Of a DNA stretch of 64,000 bases, positions 1 to 8,997 are shown piece by piece. The DNA comes from Candidatus Peregrinibacteria bacterium (GTDB taxonomy: Bacteria > Patescibacteriota > Gracilibacteria > UBA1369): contig JADZCU010000050.1 of NCBI GenBank assembly GCA_020851415.1, positions 50,475 to 114,474 of the forward strand, given 5' to 3'. The notes below the pieces were generated by a model that worked only from the letters and a program-made list of their open reading frames with translations, was not told the DNA's origin and did not search any database. How positions within the stretch are numbered: the first letter of the stretch is position 1; every line of letters begins with the position of its first letter. A program made the translations under genes and the position numbers.

Positions 1-2
1 CC

Positions 3-1715
3 GCGGGAAGAGGTAAAAAGTTTTTGGGAAATATTAATGCGATTATTGCGACTATTATTGGAGGCAATTTGTATCTTACTCAGACAGGTGATGCAGAGGC
101 CTATTTGATGCGACGCCGTTTATGTTCAACCATAAGTGAAGGTCTTTCCGATGAAGAGTCTGAGGACGTATTTACCAACATTGCCAGTGGTACTCTGGAG
201 TCCGGCGATTTGGTACTTATCAATACCACAAGACTGCTTCGCTATATCAGCAAGACCGACCTGGCCAAAGTTGTTTCCGGGCGTAATTTGATTTCCACTT
301 TAGCGGAACTGAAGGATGAACTTTCCGGTGAAGTTTTGAATAAGGTTGGTTTGATTGCCGTGAACTGCGTGGAAAATGGACCAAATCTGGATGATCAGGA
401 GCGTGGAAAAGTTGTGGCACATCTGCAGAAAGAGGAAATGAACGGGTCTCCAGCTAAATCTGAGAAGCGTGATTCAATGGTAGTTTTAAAGGATACTATT
501 GCGAATCTTTCACGGAGCGTTGATGACTTGCGTCGTCGGGTTGCCGGTAAAGGCGGCTCTAAAGGTGGCGGGCGTATTGAACGTGGCTCAAGCGGATCCG
601 GGAGCGGGTTTAAGATTGGTAATATGGGTAAAGATAAATTGATTCCGATTTTTATTCTGGTTGTGGTTGCTTTGACTGTTGGGGTTTGGTGGCTCCGGGG
701 CCGTGCTCTTGAGCAGGCAGCCATTGAAAATTACGATAAGGTTTTGACTGAAGTGCGTGAAGAGATTGCTTCTGCTGAGACCACCGGACAATATAATAAG
801 GATCAGGCCGGTGAAATGTTGGCTCATGCTGAAAAGAAGGCGCTTGAGGTTTTGAATTCCGGCTATCATCGTGCGAAAGCGAATGAGCTTTTGAAAGGTA
901 TCAATGAAACGAAAGACAAACTTGATGGAGTGATTCATCCTGAAACCAAGGTATTGGTTGATCTTGCTACGAAGCGTTCCAATGTCAGTGCGCTTGGTTT
1001 GCTTGGCTTGAAAGGGACTTTGTATGCTTATGAATATAACGCTTTGTATCCAATTGTTTTGGATAAGATTCAGGATCCGTTGACGATTGATGAAAACGAA
1101 ACGGTTATCGGGGCTACGATTTATCCGGATAAAGACTCTTTGATGTTTTACACAAAGTCTGGGAAAGTTATTGAATATGCCGACAATCGTATGACTTTTG
1201 TAGATAGCGCCGACGGTGCTTTCCATAAGGGTGTTGATGTGAGAGGTTACAGCAACAAGCTGTATATTCTTGACCCGGAAGGTAATCAGATCTGGAGATA
1301 CGCTCGTCGCCGCGATAAGTTTGATGCTGCCGAAGCCTATAACGTAAATGCCGATATTAAGAACGGTTTATCATTGGCAATTGACGGCAGTGTGTATGTT
1401 TTGAACAAGGACGGTTTTATTACCAAACTGTTTAGCGGCAATCAGGAACAGTTCCCGATCAAGAAACAGCCGGTTAAACCTATGGCTCAACCGACAAAGA
1501 TTTATACCGAACTGGATATGCCTAACATATACATTCTTGAGCCTGCCGAGCGTCGTGTATTGGTTTATGCCAAGGACGACAAAACAGGCGGTGCCACGTA
1601 TCTGCAACAGTTTGTTTTTGATGATATGCCTGACTTGCGTGACCTGTTCGTTGATAAAGATACGAACCGACTCTATGTTATGGATTCGACCAAGGTTTAT
1701 CAGGTGAATCTGTAA
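3..1715 (+). CDS. PP2C-like / transmembrane / beta-propeller protein (5' partial)
   Basis: The frame is open to the left edge, so the start lies outside the window. The visible N-terminal part (to about nt 400) resembles the end of a PP2C-like phosphatase fold: GNLYLTQTGDAEAYL, then ESGDLVLINTT. A polar Gly/Ser-rich linker follows, then one hydrophobic helix near nt 640-705 and an Ala/Glu-rich, probably coiled-coil stretch (about nt 715-930). The C-terminal half has repeated short beta-strand patterns such as YILDPEGNQIWRY and YVLNKDGFITKL, as in NHL/YVTN propellers. I infer a membrane protein with the phosphatase-like part inside and the propeller outside. The catalytic metal-binding residues, if present, are upstream and cannot be checked. 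It is followed by a clear terminator. Confidence 0.7.
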   Translation, partial: AGRGKKFLGNINAIIATIIGGNLYLTQTGDAEAYLMRRRLCSTISEGLSDEESEDVFTNIASGTLESGDLVLINTTRLLRYISKTDLAKVVSGRNLISTLAELKDELSGEVLNKVGLIAVNCVENGPNLDDQERGKVVAHLQKEEMNGSPAKSEKRDSMVVLKDTIANLSRSVDDLRRRVAGKGGSKGGGRIERGSSGSGSGFKIGNMGKDKLIPIFILVVVALTVGVWWLRGRALEQAAIENYDKVLTEVREEIASAETTGQYNKDQAGEMLAHAEKKALEVLNSGYHRAKANELLKGINETKDKLDGVIHPETKVLVDLATKRSNVSALGLLGLKGTLYAYEYNALYPIVLDKIQDPLTIDENETVIGATIYPDKDSLMFYTKSGKVIEYADNRMTFVDSADGAFHKGVDVRGYSNKLYILDPEGNQIWRYARRRDKFDAAEAYNVNADIKNGLSLAIDGSVYVLNKDGFITKLFSGNQEQFPIKKQPVKPMAQPTKIYTELDMPNIYILEPAERRVLVYAKDDKTGGATYLQQFVFDDMPDLRDLFVDKDTNRLYVMDSTKVYQVNL

Positions 1716-1732
1716 AACCTATGAAAGATGGA

Positions 1733-1764
1733 GAGCTCAATGTGAAAGCGTTGAGCTCTTTTTT
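1733..1764 (+). terminator. Rho-independent terminator
   Basis: An 8-bp perfect stem GAGCTCAA/TTGAGCTC with a 10-nt loop is followed by TTTTTTG. It sits 18 nt after the stop of the propeller protein gene. Confidence 0.85.
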
Positions 1765-1866
1765 GTTGGTGAAATGGCGACGGTGATTGGGGATTTCACT
1801 ATCGTTTGTGGTGCTCTGAAAACACAATTCATTGAAGTGCGACTTCTTTGGATTGCCACTTGATGA

Positions 1867-2904
1867 TTATTTTTTAGCGGTTTGTTTTGATGCATCTTCA
1901 AAGAGCTCTTCTTCGAGTGTTGTTGGGAGTTCTCCGGTGCTTTTTGTTTCTTTCTTGAGTGAATAGAATGAGAAAAAGCCAGCCGGGATCGGGAACCAGA
2001 AAGAGATCAGGCGGTAGATAAGTGTAGCGCCCACGGCAATGGTTGGGTCAATTTTAGCTTCAAGGAATATCAGGATTAGTGAAGCTTCTGCAGCACCAAT
2101 GCCGGCCGGCGCGAGGGTGATTTTGCTAAAGATGAGCGAGGAAGCATAAGCGAAAATGATGACGCTCATAGGCGGTAATACGCCAAAGGTAAGGAAAGAG
2201 AAGACCAGGCTGGCTATATTGGAAGCGTAGTAGATAATGCCTGCCAGGAACCCGAAAAAGACCAGTCCGCCGTGTTGCATGAGCCTTTTTTTGTATACAT
2301 TCTTATTTTTGATGAAAGACAGAAACGGTTTGGTCCATTTGTATTTACTGAGGTGTTTTTCAATGTGCGGGTAGAATTTTTTGAGTGTTATATAGAGCCC
2401 GAGAATGACCAGTACAAAGATCAGTGCTCCAAAGGATATGATTGATGTGTTGAGGGTGCCCGCCGGGTTTTCTACAAAAAAACCGCTTATAATAAACATT
2501 ATAATGAGCAGTATGTGGATGAGTGCTGTCCAGCAGATAGAAAGGAAAATAAACTTTTCTGTATCTACGCCCAGTTTTTTATAGAAATGATAGGCGGCTG
2601 CGAGCCCGCCTGCTTCACCAACAGGCAGTATGTGTGCTGCGAATACGTTGAGAGATGCAATGCGCAGAGAGTCTTTGATTCTTACTTTCATGTCTGCTAT
2701 ACGCAGGAAGAGTTGTGAAAACCATCCGTCGCCGATGTATTGAAAGGTTTGCGCAAAAATCGCGGCGAAGATCCACCAGTAGTTCAGGGTATCTTTCATC
2801 TGCCAGACCTTGGAGAAATCTTTAAAATGAGGAATAAGCTTGCTTATGGCCAGAGCCATTATTGCAACAACTACCCCGTACTGCACGATTTTAACAGGTT
2901 TCAC
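1867..2904 (-). CDS. LPG synthase transmembrane-domain / UPF0104 family flippase-like protein
   Basis: A 345-residue polytopic membrane protein with about eight hydrophobic segments. It carries the family features: an early helix pair around MALAISKLIPHF, the LPVGEAGG loop, and the late APAGIGAAEAS segment. The C-terminus is a hydrophilic, charged tail. This family is the membrane part of lysylphosphatidylglycerol synthase/flippase and also occurs alone next to glycosyltransferases, as here. The aminoacyl-transfer domain is missing, so lipid transport or a glycolipid role is more likely than lipid lysylation. It lies 24 nt behind a GT2 gene on the same strand, probably in one transcript. The substrate is unknown. 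Confidence 0.75.
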   Translation of the reverse strand: MKPVKIVQYGVVVAIMALAISKLIPHFKDFSKVWQMKDTLNYWWIFAAIFAQTFQYIGDGWFSQLFLRIADMKVRIKDSLRIASLNVFAAHILPVGEAGGLAAAYHFYKKLGVDTEKFIFLSICWTALIHILLIIMFIISGFFVENPAGTLNTSIISFGALIFVLVILGLYITLKKFYPHIEKHLSKYKWTKPFLSFIKNKNVYKKRLMQHGGLVFFGFLAGIIYYASNIASLVFSFLTFGVLPPMSVIIFAYASSLIFSKITLAPAGIGAAEASLILIFLEAKIDPTIAVGATLIYRLISFWFPIPAGFFSFYSLKKETKSTGELPTTLEEELFEDASKQTAKK

Positions 2905-2928
2905 AAATCAGACGGCTAAAACTAGACA

Positions 2929-3729
2929 TTAATTTTGGGTACCGACTTCTTCTCTGGCGAGTTTTTTTTCCTGAGTAAGACGTTGTTTCATATGACTGAA
3001 TTTGCCAAATTCATATTCGAACTCAACGTTTTTCACGTTGAAGAGATAGCAAGATCCCCATACGATATATTTGAACCACACGCGTGCACGACCTTCTTCA
3101 TCAAAGCGACGTGTGTTGAAAAGAATGTTTGTAGATTTGAGAATACGGAATTTGCCAGCCATACTGAGGGCTTTCAGATAGTAAAGGTCTTCACAATATT
3201 CCATATTGATATCAAAACCGTTTACTTTTTCATGAATGTTTTTCTTTACGATGATTCCGGCACCTGCTGACCCAGGACGTTTTGTGTATTGAAGTGGATT
3301 GATAACGCAATGCTGGTAGAAAGAAAAGACCGCTTTATCAACTAAGCGTTCAGGATATGGTTTGAGGGGGCAGCCGGCACTATCAAGTTTGCGCTCTTGG
3401 ATTTCGTTGAGTGCGTTTTTGATGAAGTTTGGTGGAATACGCGTATCTGCGTCCAGGAAGAGGATGTATTTTCCACGAGCATGCGCTGCGCCGGTGTTTC
3501 TGGCTATTGATACACCTTTTTTAGGAGCGTGTACCAAACGGATGTTCTTTTTTGGGAATTTCTTGATGTAAGATTCTACGTTAGCGCAGGTATTATCTTC
3601 GCTTCCGCTGTCTGCAATGATTGTTTCGTATTTGTTGTGCGGGTTTTGAGCAATAATGCTCTCAATAAGTTTCTCGATAAATCCTTCCTCGTTCAGTGTG
3701 GGGATTACTATGGATAATGCGGGTTTCAT
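2929..3729 (-). CDS. Glycosyltransferase family 2
   Basis: A 266-residue GT-A fold enzyme. The N-terminus has the nucleotide-sugar-binding pattern SIVIPTLNEEGFIEKL, then ADSGSEDNT, ARNTGAAHARGKY and the metal-binding DADTR (DXD-type) motif near residue 94. No membrane helix is evident, so it probably works at the cytoplasmic face. Its neighbours, a flippase-like protein downstream and a GT28-type glycosyltransferase upstream on the same strand, suggest a glycolipid or surface-glycan function. The acceptor and donor cannot be read from the sequence. Confidence 0.85.
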   Translation of the reverse strand: MKPALSIVIPTLNEEGFIEKLIESIIAQNPHNKYETIIADSGSEDNTCANVESYIKKFPKKNIRLVHAPKKGVSIARNTGAAHARGKYILFLDADTRIPPNFIKNALNEIQERKLDSAGCPLKPYPERLVDKAVFSFYQHCVINPLQYTKRPGSAGAGIIVKKNIHEKVNGFDINMEYCEDLYYLKALSMAGKFRILKSTNILFNTRRFDEEGRARVWFKYIVWGSCYLFNVKNVEFEYEFGKFSHMKQRLTQEKKLAREEVGTQN

Positions 3730-3829
3730 TCACTGATGTGTTAAAGGTTTTTTGAAGCCTTTTTAGAGTTAATTTTAGGCAAAATTTTTCTATTAACTAC
3801 CCTATCATTGAATATTGGGATATTCAAGT

Positions 3830-4942
3830 TTAACGCAAGAGTTTGTGGACGAATTGTGCGATCTCAAGGCTGGCTTTTGGCTTACTTGCTTTATTCAGGT
3901 TGCTGAGGTAGGAATCGTAATCTTCACGAATCTCGTTGATGGCGGTTGCGATGTTTGAGTTTTTACGTTTAAGAAATACGCCGAGTTTTCGTTTGGTTAC
4001 AAACTGGGCGTTTCCAAGTTCATGTCTGGCGATTGTTTTGGTGATAATTACTGGTTTGGCGGCGGCTATACATTCCATTATGGTTGCTCCTCCGGCTTTG
4101 GTTATCACAATGTCTGAAGATTTGATGAAGTTGGGCATTTGATCTGTCCAACCTAAAACGAGCGTGTTTTTTTCTTTGCCCAGCTTTTCAAAAGATGTGA
4201 GGAGATGATTATCACGTCCGCAAATGACAATTATGTTGCTATCTGGATTATTGGCACGAATTTGATCTACGGTTTTGATATTTTTCCCTTTTTTTTGAGA
4301 AACGGCGATGAGCAGAATTGTGAAATTTTTTGGATCAAGATGGACTGATTCCAAAAATTTTTGACGATTTATCGGTTCGAAGAAAACTTTTTTTATGGGA
4401 AATCCGAAGGTCTTAATTTTTTTGGGATGTATTTTTTGTTCTTCCAGTGCCTTTGCGGTGCTGCTGTCCGGTACAATGTGGTAGTCCACTTCTGCTGTGG
4501 TCCAGGCTTCATGAACGATGGTTGAGTCTGTTATGACGCTTATGAAGGGGATTCTAGGATTGTATTTTTTGAGTAATTTTACCGTGAGGTGATCCCAAAG
4601 GGGGTAGGTGGAAATAATCAGGTCAGGCTTTTTTTCCAGAAAAAACTGCTTAATTTTTCTGTATACCATAGGGTAGTTCAGAATATTGAGCAGTTTCATG
4701 CGGCTTTTTTTATTCCAGCGCTCGAAGAGAAAATTTACTATAAATGGGTTTGTGCTGGCCAATTTTTCGTAGGTTTTTTTACTGACTTTATTGATTTTTT
4801 TATTTAAAAATTCAATAAAATTCACAATTTCGATGTTGTAGGTTTTCCCATAGGCTAATTCCAGGCCTTCTTGAACTCCCCGGGCGGCACTCATGTGTCC
4901 CTGACCCATTTCTGAGGTTAAAATCAGTATGTTCTTTTTCAT
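3830..4942 (-). CDS. GT28-type glycosyltransferase, MGDG synthase / processive diacylglycerol glycosyltransferase-like
   Basis: About 370 residues in a GT-B fold. The start motif ILILTSEMGQGHMSAARG matches the N-domain of monogalactosyl/diglucosyl-diacylglycerol synthases. The C-domain has the UDP-sugar-binding segment around KAGGATIMECIAAAKPVI. These enzymes add hexose from UDP-sugar to diacylglycerol in the inner membrane leaflet. I chose the internal Met because it places the family motif a few residues from the N-terminus. An ATG at 4990 would add 16 residues. galU and galE elsewhere in the window could supply UDP-glucose and UDP-galactose. It follows the LOG gene on the same strand. Confidence 0.78.
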   Translation of the reverse strand: MKKNILILTSEMGQGHMSAARGVQEGLELAYGKTYNIEIVNFIEFLNKKINKVSKKTYEKLASTNPFIVNFLFERWNKKSRMKLLNILNYPMVYRKIKQFFLEKKPDLIISTYPLWDHLTVKLLKKYNPRIPFISVITDSTIVHEAWTTAEVDYHIVPDSSTAKALEEQKIHPKKIKTFGFPIKKVFFEPINRQKFLESVHLDPKNFTILLIAVSQKKGKNIKTVDQIRANNPDSNIIVICGRDNHLLTSFEKLGKEKNTLVLGWTDQMPNFIKSSDIVITKAGGATIMECIAAAKPVIITKTIARHELGNAQFVTKRKLGVFLKRKNSNIATAINEIREDYDSYLSNLNKASKPKASLEIAQFVHKLLR

Positions 4943-5005
4943 CTTGGCTGCTGCAAGCATTAGGTCGTATCTATCGTTTGTCGGGTGCATTGTAGCATAC
5001 TTGAT

Positions 5006-5656
5006 TTAGGACTGATTTTTGCCAATTTTGATCGGCCAGCATTTACCTGTTTCTTTGTATTGTTTGTTGAACTGATCAATGAGGTTGATCGCTTCTTCAT
5101 TGCTTTTTGCAATGTAGATGTAGTCGAAATCATCGGAGCTGATGAGTTTTTCCTTGAGTGCGTAATCAATAACCCAGTCGACCAGAGGTTCCCACATTTC
5201 GCCGCTTAAGATGATTGGTTTGTACTCGATTTTTTTGACTTGCACCAACTGCCACATATAAAAAAGTTCGAGTGCAGTACCAATGCCACCGGGTGTTACT
5301 ACAAAAACGTTGGCGAGTTTTGCGAATGTTTCGAGTCGTTCAGCGAAACGTTCAAAATGTTTTCTCATTTCTACGAAGTCGTTTGGTTTTTCTTCTGTTC
5401 CAAGTTTTATGGTAAGTCCGATGGATTTGGCTTTGCCGGCTTTATCACCTTCGGTATGGCCTGCGTTGGCCGCTTCCATGATTCCAGGTCCTCCGCCAGT
5501 TATGACATCAAAATTTCGTTCACCGATCATTTTGGCCAGGTTATAAACTTCATCATAATGCTTGGATCCTTTTTGGATGCGCGCTGATCCAAAAATGGCA
5601 ACAAGGAACTCTGTTTTAACAATTTTATTTACGTCTAGGTTTTCAAATGGGCACAT
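5006..5656 (-). CDS. LOG-family protein (nucleoside 5'-monophosphate phosphoribohydrolase type)
   Basis: 216 residues with the Rossmann-type signature GGGPGIMEAANAG and the hallmark PGGIGTALE (PGGxGTxxE) motif. Family members hydrolyse the N-glycosidic bond of (cytokinin) nucleoside monophosphates, releasing base and ribose 5-phosphate; many bacterial members act on AMP. The position directly after rpiB, R15P isomerase and AMP phosphorylase supports a role in nucleotide breakdown: released ribose 5-phosphate would be the RpiB substrate. Whether this member prefers AMP is inference. Confidence 0.85.
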   Translation of the reverse strand: MCPFENLDVNKIVKTEFLVAIFGSARIQKGSKHYDEVYNLAKMIGERNFDVITGGGPGIMEAANAGHTEGDKAGKAKSIGLTIKLGTEEKPNDFVEMRKHFERFAERLETFAKLANVFVVTPGGIGTALELFYMWQLVQVKKIEYKPIILSGEMWEPLVDWVIDYALKEKLISSDDFDYIYIAKSNEEAINLIDQFNKQYKETGKCWPIKIGKNQS

Positions 5657-5686
5657 ATGTTTTTTTGTTAAGATATTTTGTGTTTT

Positions 5687-6136
5687 TTATTGTGTGAATT
5701 TATCAATTTTTTCCAGTCTTCGTTTGTGTCTTTCTTCGGCGCTGAAATCTGTTTTGAGCCATAGTTTTACTACTTCGACGGCTTCTTCTTCGGTCACGAA
5801 TCTTGCGCCAAGTGAAAGTATGTTTGCGTCGTTATGTATTCTGGATAGGGTAATGATGTCTTTTGATCCGCCGTAGTAGAGTGCGGCACGTACGCCTTTT
5901 ACTTTATTGGCGGCGATGGCTTCACCTTGTCCTGATCCGCCTATGACAATGCCTTTATCTGTTTGCGGATTTTTTGCGACTTCCTGAGCCGCCGGGATGA
6001 TGTAGTCAGGATAATCATCTAATTCTGCGTATTCGTATGGTCCCATATCCTTGAAGGCGATTCCTTCTTGGGTTAAGAATTTGATGATGGCATTTTTGAG
6101 TTCGAATCCGGCGTGGTCTGAGGCGAGATAAATCAT
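5687..6136 (-). CDS. rpiB: Ribose-5-phosphate isomerase B
   Basis: About 149 residues from the chosen start. The start MIYLASDHAGFELK aligns with the family N-terminus; an upstream ATG at 6172 would add 12 residues and overlap the preceding gene. The motif GGSGQGEAIAANKV resembles the actinobacterial (M. tuberculosis) type, where Glu acts as catalytic base in place of the Cys of E. coli RpiB. The role is ribose 5-phosphate to ribulose 5-phosphate interconversion in the cytoplasm. It sits 17 nt after the R15P isomerase gene in a pentose/nucleotide operon. Confidence 0.9.
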   Translation of the reverse strand: MIYLASDHAGFELKNAIIKFLTQEGIAFKDMGPYEYAELDDYPDYIIPAAQEVAKNPQTDKGIVIGGSGQGEAIAANKVKGVRAALYYGGSKDIITLSRIHNDANILSLGARFVTEEEAVEVVKLWLKTDFSAEERHKRRLEKIDKFTQ

Positions 6137-6153
6137 GGTATTGGGTTTATTTT

Positions 6154-7017
6154 TTAGTTTGTGAACATCCATGGATAGGCTTTCTGAACTTCCAGTACCA
6201 GTGTTTCCGGTTTATAGATTCCTATTTCCGTGATGATGCCTGTGAGGATATCGGGGGTGGTGATTTCGAAAGCCGGGTTCATGACGGTGACACCTTTGGG
6301 TGGATTGTCCCAGACCTCTTTGGGGTCACGCTGTTCAATGACTTCTTCGAACCCGTTGACGGTTTCTGGATCGAATTTCCAGGAGTTGGTCACTGAGTAG
6401 GTTGGTGTGTGTTGTTGAGAAGCAAACTCTGCCAAAAATTCTGTTCCGATTTTGTTGAAGATTTTTCCTTCGGTTGTTACTGCGTCGCAACCAAACAGAA
6501 AGAGGTCGGCTTTTTTGAGAAAAGTCCGGCCGGCGGAGTCTACGAAATGGGTTACTGGGATGCCGTGCGCTGCGATGTTCTCGGCGGTGATGCGGCCCTG
6601 AAAGCGCGGCCGGGTTTCAGTGTTATAGACGGTGAATCTTTTTCCGTCGTCCCAGGCTCTAAAGAGTACCGCTTCAACGCTAGAGGAGTGGCAGTGGGTG
6701 AAAACTATCATGCCATCCTGGATTTTTTTTGCGCCAATTTCGGCAATTTTTTCTTTGGAGTTTTTGAAAAAGTTTTTGACGTAATCTGCGATATTTGGAT
6801 CGCTTTGGAAGTTTTTTAAACAGTATTTGAGAGCATTGCGGAGCGCTGGTTCTGTGGGGCGCGTTGCCACTAATTCATCATGTGCTTTTTGAAGTTCGGC
6901 AAGATCTTTGGTTTCGTTTAACTTTAACGCAAAAGCTTCCACGGCTGCCACTGCTATTTTTTCGGCGCCCTGGATTTTGAGAGCTTTGATGTCGTCGATG
7001 ATTTGCTGGTAAGTCAT
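6154..7017 (-). CDS. Ribose-1,5-bisphosphate isomerase (eIF2B-alpha-like family)
   Basis: 287 residues of the eIF2B alpha/beta/delta-like family. It has the two segments that mark archaeal-type R15P isomerases: THCHSSS, with the catalytic-type Cys, and FGCDAVTTEGKIFNKIGT, with the Asp. The enzyme converts ribose 1,5-bisphosphate to ribulose 1,5-bisphosphate in the archaeal/CPR AMP pathway. The AMP phosphorylase that makes the substrate is two genes upstream in the same operon. Methylthioribose-1-phosphate isomerase is a related alternative, but nothing here belongs to methionine salvage. Confidence 0.85.
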   Translation of the reverse strand: MTYQQIIDDIKALKIQGAEKIAVAAVEAFALKLNETKDLAELQKAHDELVATRPTEPALRNALKYCLKNFQSDPNIADYVKNFFKNSKEKIAEIGAKKIQDGMIVFTHCHSSSVEAVLFRAWDDGKRFTVYNTETRPRFQGRITAENIAAHGIPVTHFVDSAGRTFLKKADLFLFGCDAVTTEGKIFNKIGTEFLAEFASQQHTPTYSVTNSWKFDPETVNGFEEVIEQRDPKEVWDNPPKGVTVMNPAFEITTPDILTGIITEIGIYKPETLVLEVQKAYPWMFTN

Positions 7018-7048
7018 GGTTGTGACGATTAGCTTTTTGAGCTGCTAC

Positions 7049-7474
7049 TTAACTGGCTCTGTGAACTTTTTCCTCTATTTTTTTGACGATGCTGAGGACT
7101 TTTGCTCTTGGTTTTACGTCGTGTTCATCGATTGCTTTTTTGAGGCTTGATGTTTGGTAGAGATCTTCTATGTATGCCTGAAAAGCCTCGATTTCTTCGT
7201 TGATGTCTGATGTTTCTTCACGCTCTTTTGTTTTGAGATAATCTGTTTTGGCCAGAATGAGTTTTGTTTGGAATAAACTTAGTTCTGTCGCGAGCGAAGC
7301 GATATTTCCGTATTGCTGAGTGAGTTGATCGATTTTCCTTTGCAGAATTGTTCTGCATTGTCGGCTGAGTTCTTTGTGTTTTTCGATTTCTTCATCGGTG
7401 AGCACCAGTGTGCGGCGCACTTTTCCCAGGAGTTTTCCGAAACTTGAACCCTCGTGATGTGAATGATCTGACAT
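7049..7474 (-). CDS. Hypothetical helical protein within the AMP-salvage operon
   Basis: 141 residues, not recognised. The N-terminus is His/Ser-rich (MSDHSHHEG); the rest is charged and probably all alpha-helical with coiled-coil character. There is no signal peptide, membrane segment or cysteine pair. It lies between the AMP phosphorylase and R15P isomerase genes with short gaps on both sides (28 and 31 nt), so it is very likely co-transcribed. Reading-frame integrity and operon position support it as a real gene. Confidence 0.7.
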   Translation of the reverse strand: MSDHSHHEGSSFGKLLGKVRRTLVLTDEEIEKHKELSRQCRTILQRKIDQLTQQYGNIASLATELSLFQTKLILAKTDYLKTKEREETSDINEEIEAFQAYIEDLYQTSSLKKAIDEHDVKPRAKVLSIVKKIEEKVHRAS

Positions 7475-7502
7475 AAATGGTTATTTTAGTGTTGATGAGG
7501 GA

Positions 7503-8987
7503 TTAGGCGATTTTGTAACATTGATCGGGTATTACCGATTCGAGCGTATCGGCCAGGCGTCCGGCGCTTTCCGCATAGAGTGTGAAAAGTACATCGCCTT
7601 TTTTTACTTTATCGCCAATGTATTTGTTCATGGTGAGTCCGGCTCCCATGTTGATTGGAGCTCCAGCCATTCGCGCATAGCGGGAAATGACTTTGTTGTT
7701 TATGTATTTTACTGTTCCGTTTTTGGTTGCTTTGACGTCGTAGGAAAATTTTCCGGGTGTCAGCGGTATGTTTGTGCGACCTTGGGCATCGATCATTTCT
7801 TGAAGTTTTTTTGCTGCTTTGCCTGACTTCAGCATTTCTTCGGCGAGTTTTTCGCCTTGTCCTTTTTTTGCTTTTCCACAGAGTTCCAGCGCTATACCGG
7901 CAATGTAGATTGCTTTGGTGCGGAGATCTTTTGGTGCATTTGGATCGTTGTTGAGTACTTGAAGACAATCAATGCATTCAAGAATCGGACCAACACCGCG
8001 GCCGATTGGTTGTTTCCCGTCGGTGAGGACTACTTTGATTTTCATACCAAGCATGGTGGCAATTTTTTCAAAACGTTTTTTGAGTGGTTGGGCTGCCGCG
8101 ATTGAGCCAACCTTTACGTCAGGGCCATAGGGGATATCTATGACTACGCAGTTGGCTGATACTGAATGTTTTTTTGCCAGAATTGATGCGAGGAGCATCC
8201 CCTGAGGATCAAGACTTAGCGGGTTACGTACTTTGATCATGTAATCGTCGGCTGCTGCAAGATCTACGCCTCCACCCCAACTGATGAACCCTCCAACTTT
8301 GTTGGCTATTTTGGTGAGTTTTGCCGCATCGTTGTGAACATTTGCCAGGACTTCCATGGTGTCAGCCGTACCGGCGGGGCTTGTGATGGCGCGTGATGAT
8401 GTTTTTGGGATGAGTACTCCGGCTGCCGCACAAATTGGTACAGTGATGAGTGTTGTGCGATTTCCCGGAACTCCACCAATGCAGTGTTTGTCTAGAACTA
8501 CTTTGTTTTTAAATGAGAGTTTGCCACCGTTTTTTACAATGGCTTTGGTGAGTTCTACGGTTTCTTTGTCGTCGAGACCATTTACGTAGCAACCTGAAAC
8601 GAAATATGTCAGTTCTACATCAGAGAGTTTTTGTTTGACGACATCTTCGATAATTTTGTTCATTTTGACTGCGTCGAGTTTTTTTCCGTCAAGTTTCTCA
8701 CGTATGTAGATAACGGATTCCGGTTTTTGGGCCATTTCGATTGATACGCGTTTGTCCCCGCGTATAACCTGAAGTTTGTTCCAGGTATCCAGATAGAGTC
8801 CGATCTCTCCATCTTTTGTTTCATGATTTGAGATATCAACAATGGCGATTGCGTGGTTTTGCCCATTTTTGATAAAAATACGGTCTGCGGCGTGCAGGTC
8901 CATATGGTGAGCCGTCTTTTCGTTTACCACTATTACATAGCGATTACCTACGGTGATGTCGATTTTTTTTGGTTTTAGATAAAACAT
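7503..8987 (-). CDS. AMP phosphorylase (archaeal/CPR-type thymidine phosphorylase family)
   Basis: 494 residues, close to the roughly 500 of archaeal AMP phosphorylases and longer than bacterial DeoA/Pdp (about 430-440) because of an extra N-terminal domain (about residues 1-85). The core has KHCIGGVPGNRTT and the Ser/Ala-rich PKTSSRAITSPAGTADTME phosphate/nucleoside-binding loop. The reaction is AMP + phosphate to adenine + ribose 1,5-bisphosphate (CMP and UMP are also used in archaea). The R15P isomerase in the same operon takes the product. The gene is 10 nt downstream of ackA. Plain thymidine phosphorylase is the alternative, made unlikely by the N-domain and neighbours. Confidence 0.88.
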   Translation of the reverse strand: MFYLKPKKIDITVGNRYVIVVNEKTAHHMDLHAADRIFIKNGQNHAIAIVDISNHETKDGEIGLYLDTWNKLQVIRGDKRVSIEMAQKPESVIYIREKLDGKKLDAVKMNKIIEDVVKQKLSDVELTYFVSGCYVNGLDDKETVELTKAIVKNGGKLSFKNKVVLDKHCIGGVPGNRTTLITVPICAAAGVLIPKTSSRAITSPAGTADTMEVLANVHNDAAKLTKIANKVGGFISWGGGVDLAAADDYMIKVRNPLSLDPQGMLLASILAKKHSVSANCVVIDIPYGPDVKVGSIAAAQPLKKRFEKIATMLGMKIKVVLTDGKQPIGRGVGPILECIDCLQVLNNDPNAPKDLRTKAIYIAGIALELCGKAKKGQGEKLAEEMLKSGKAAKKLQEMIDAQGRTNIPLTPGKFSYDVKATKNGTVKYINNKVISRYARMAGAPINMGAGLTMNKYIGDKVKKGDVLFTLYAESAGRLADTLESVIPDQCYKIA

Positions 8988-8997
8988 TGATTTTTGA

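Noticed and set aside
588-1226. Long minus-strand frame under the propeller protein gene
   Set aside because: The plus-strand frame is open through the left edge, has clear domains and ends at a terminator.
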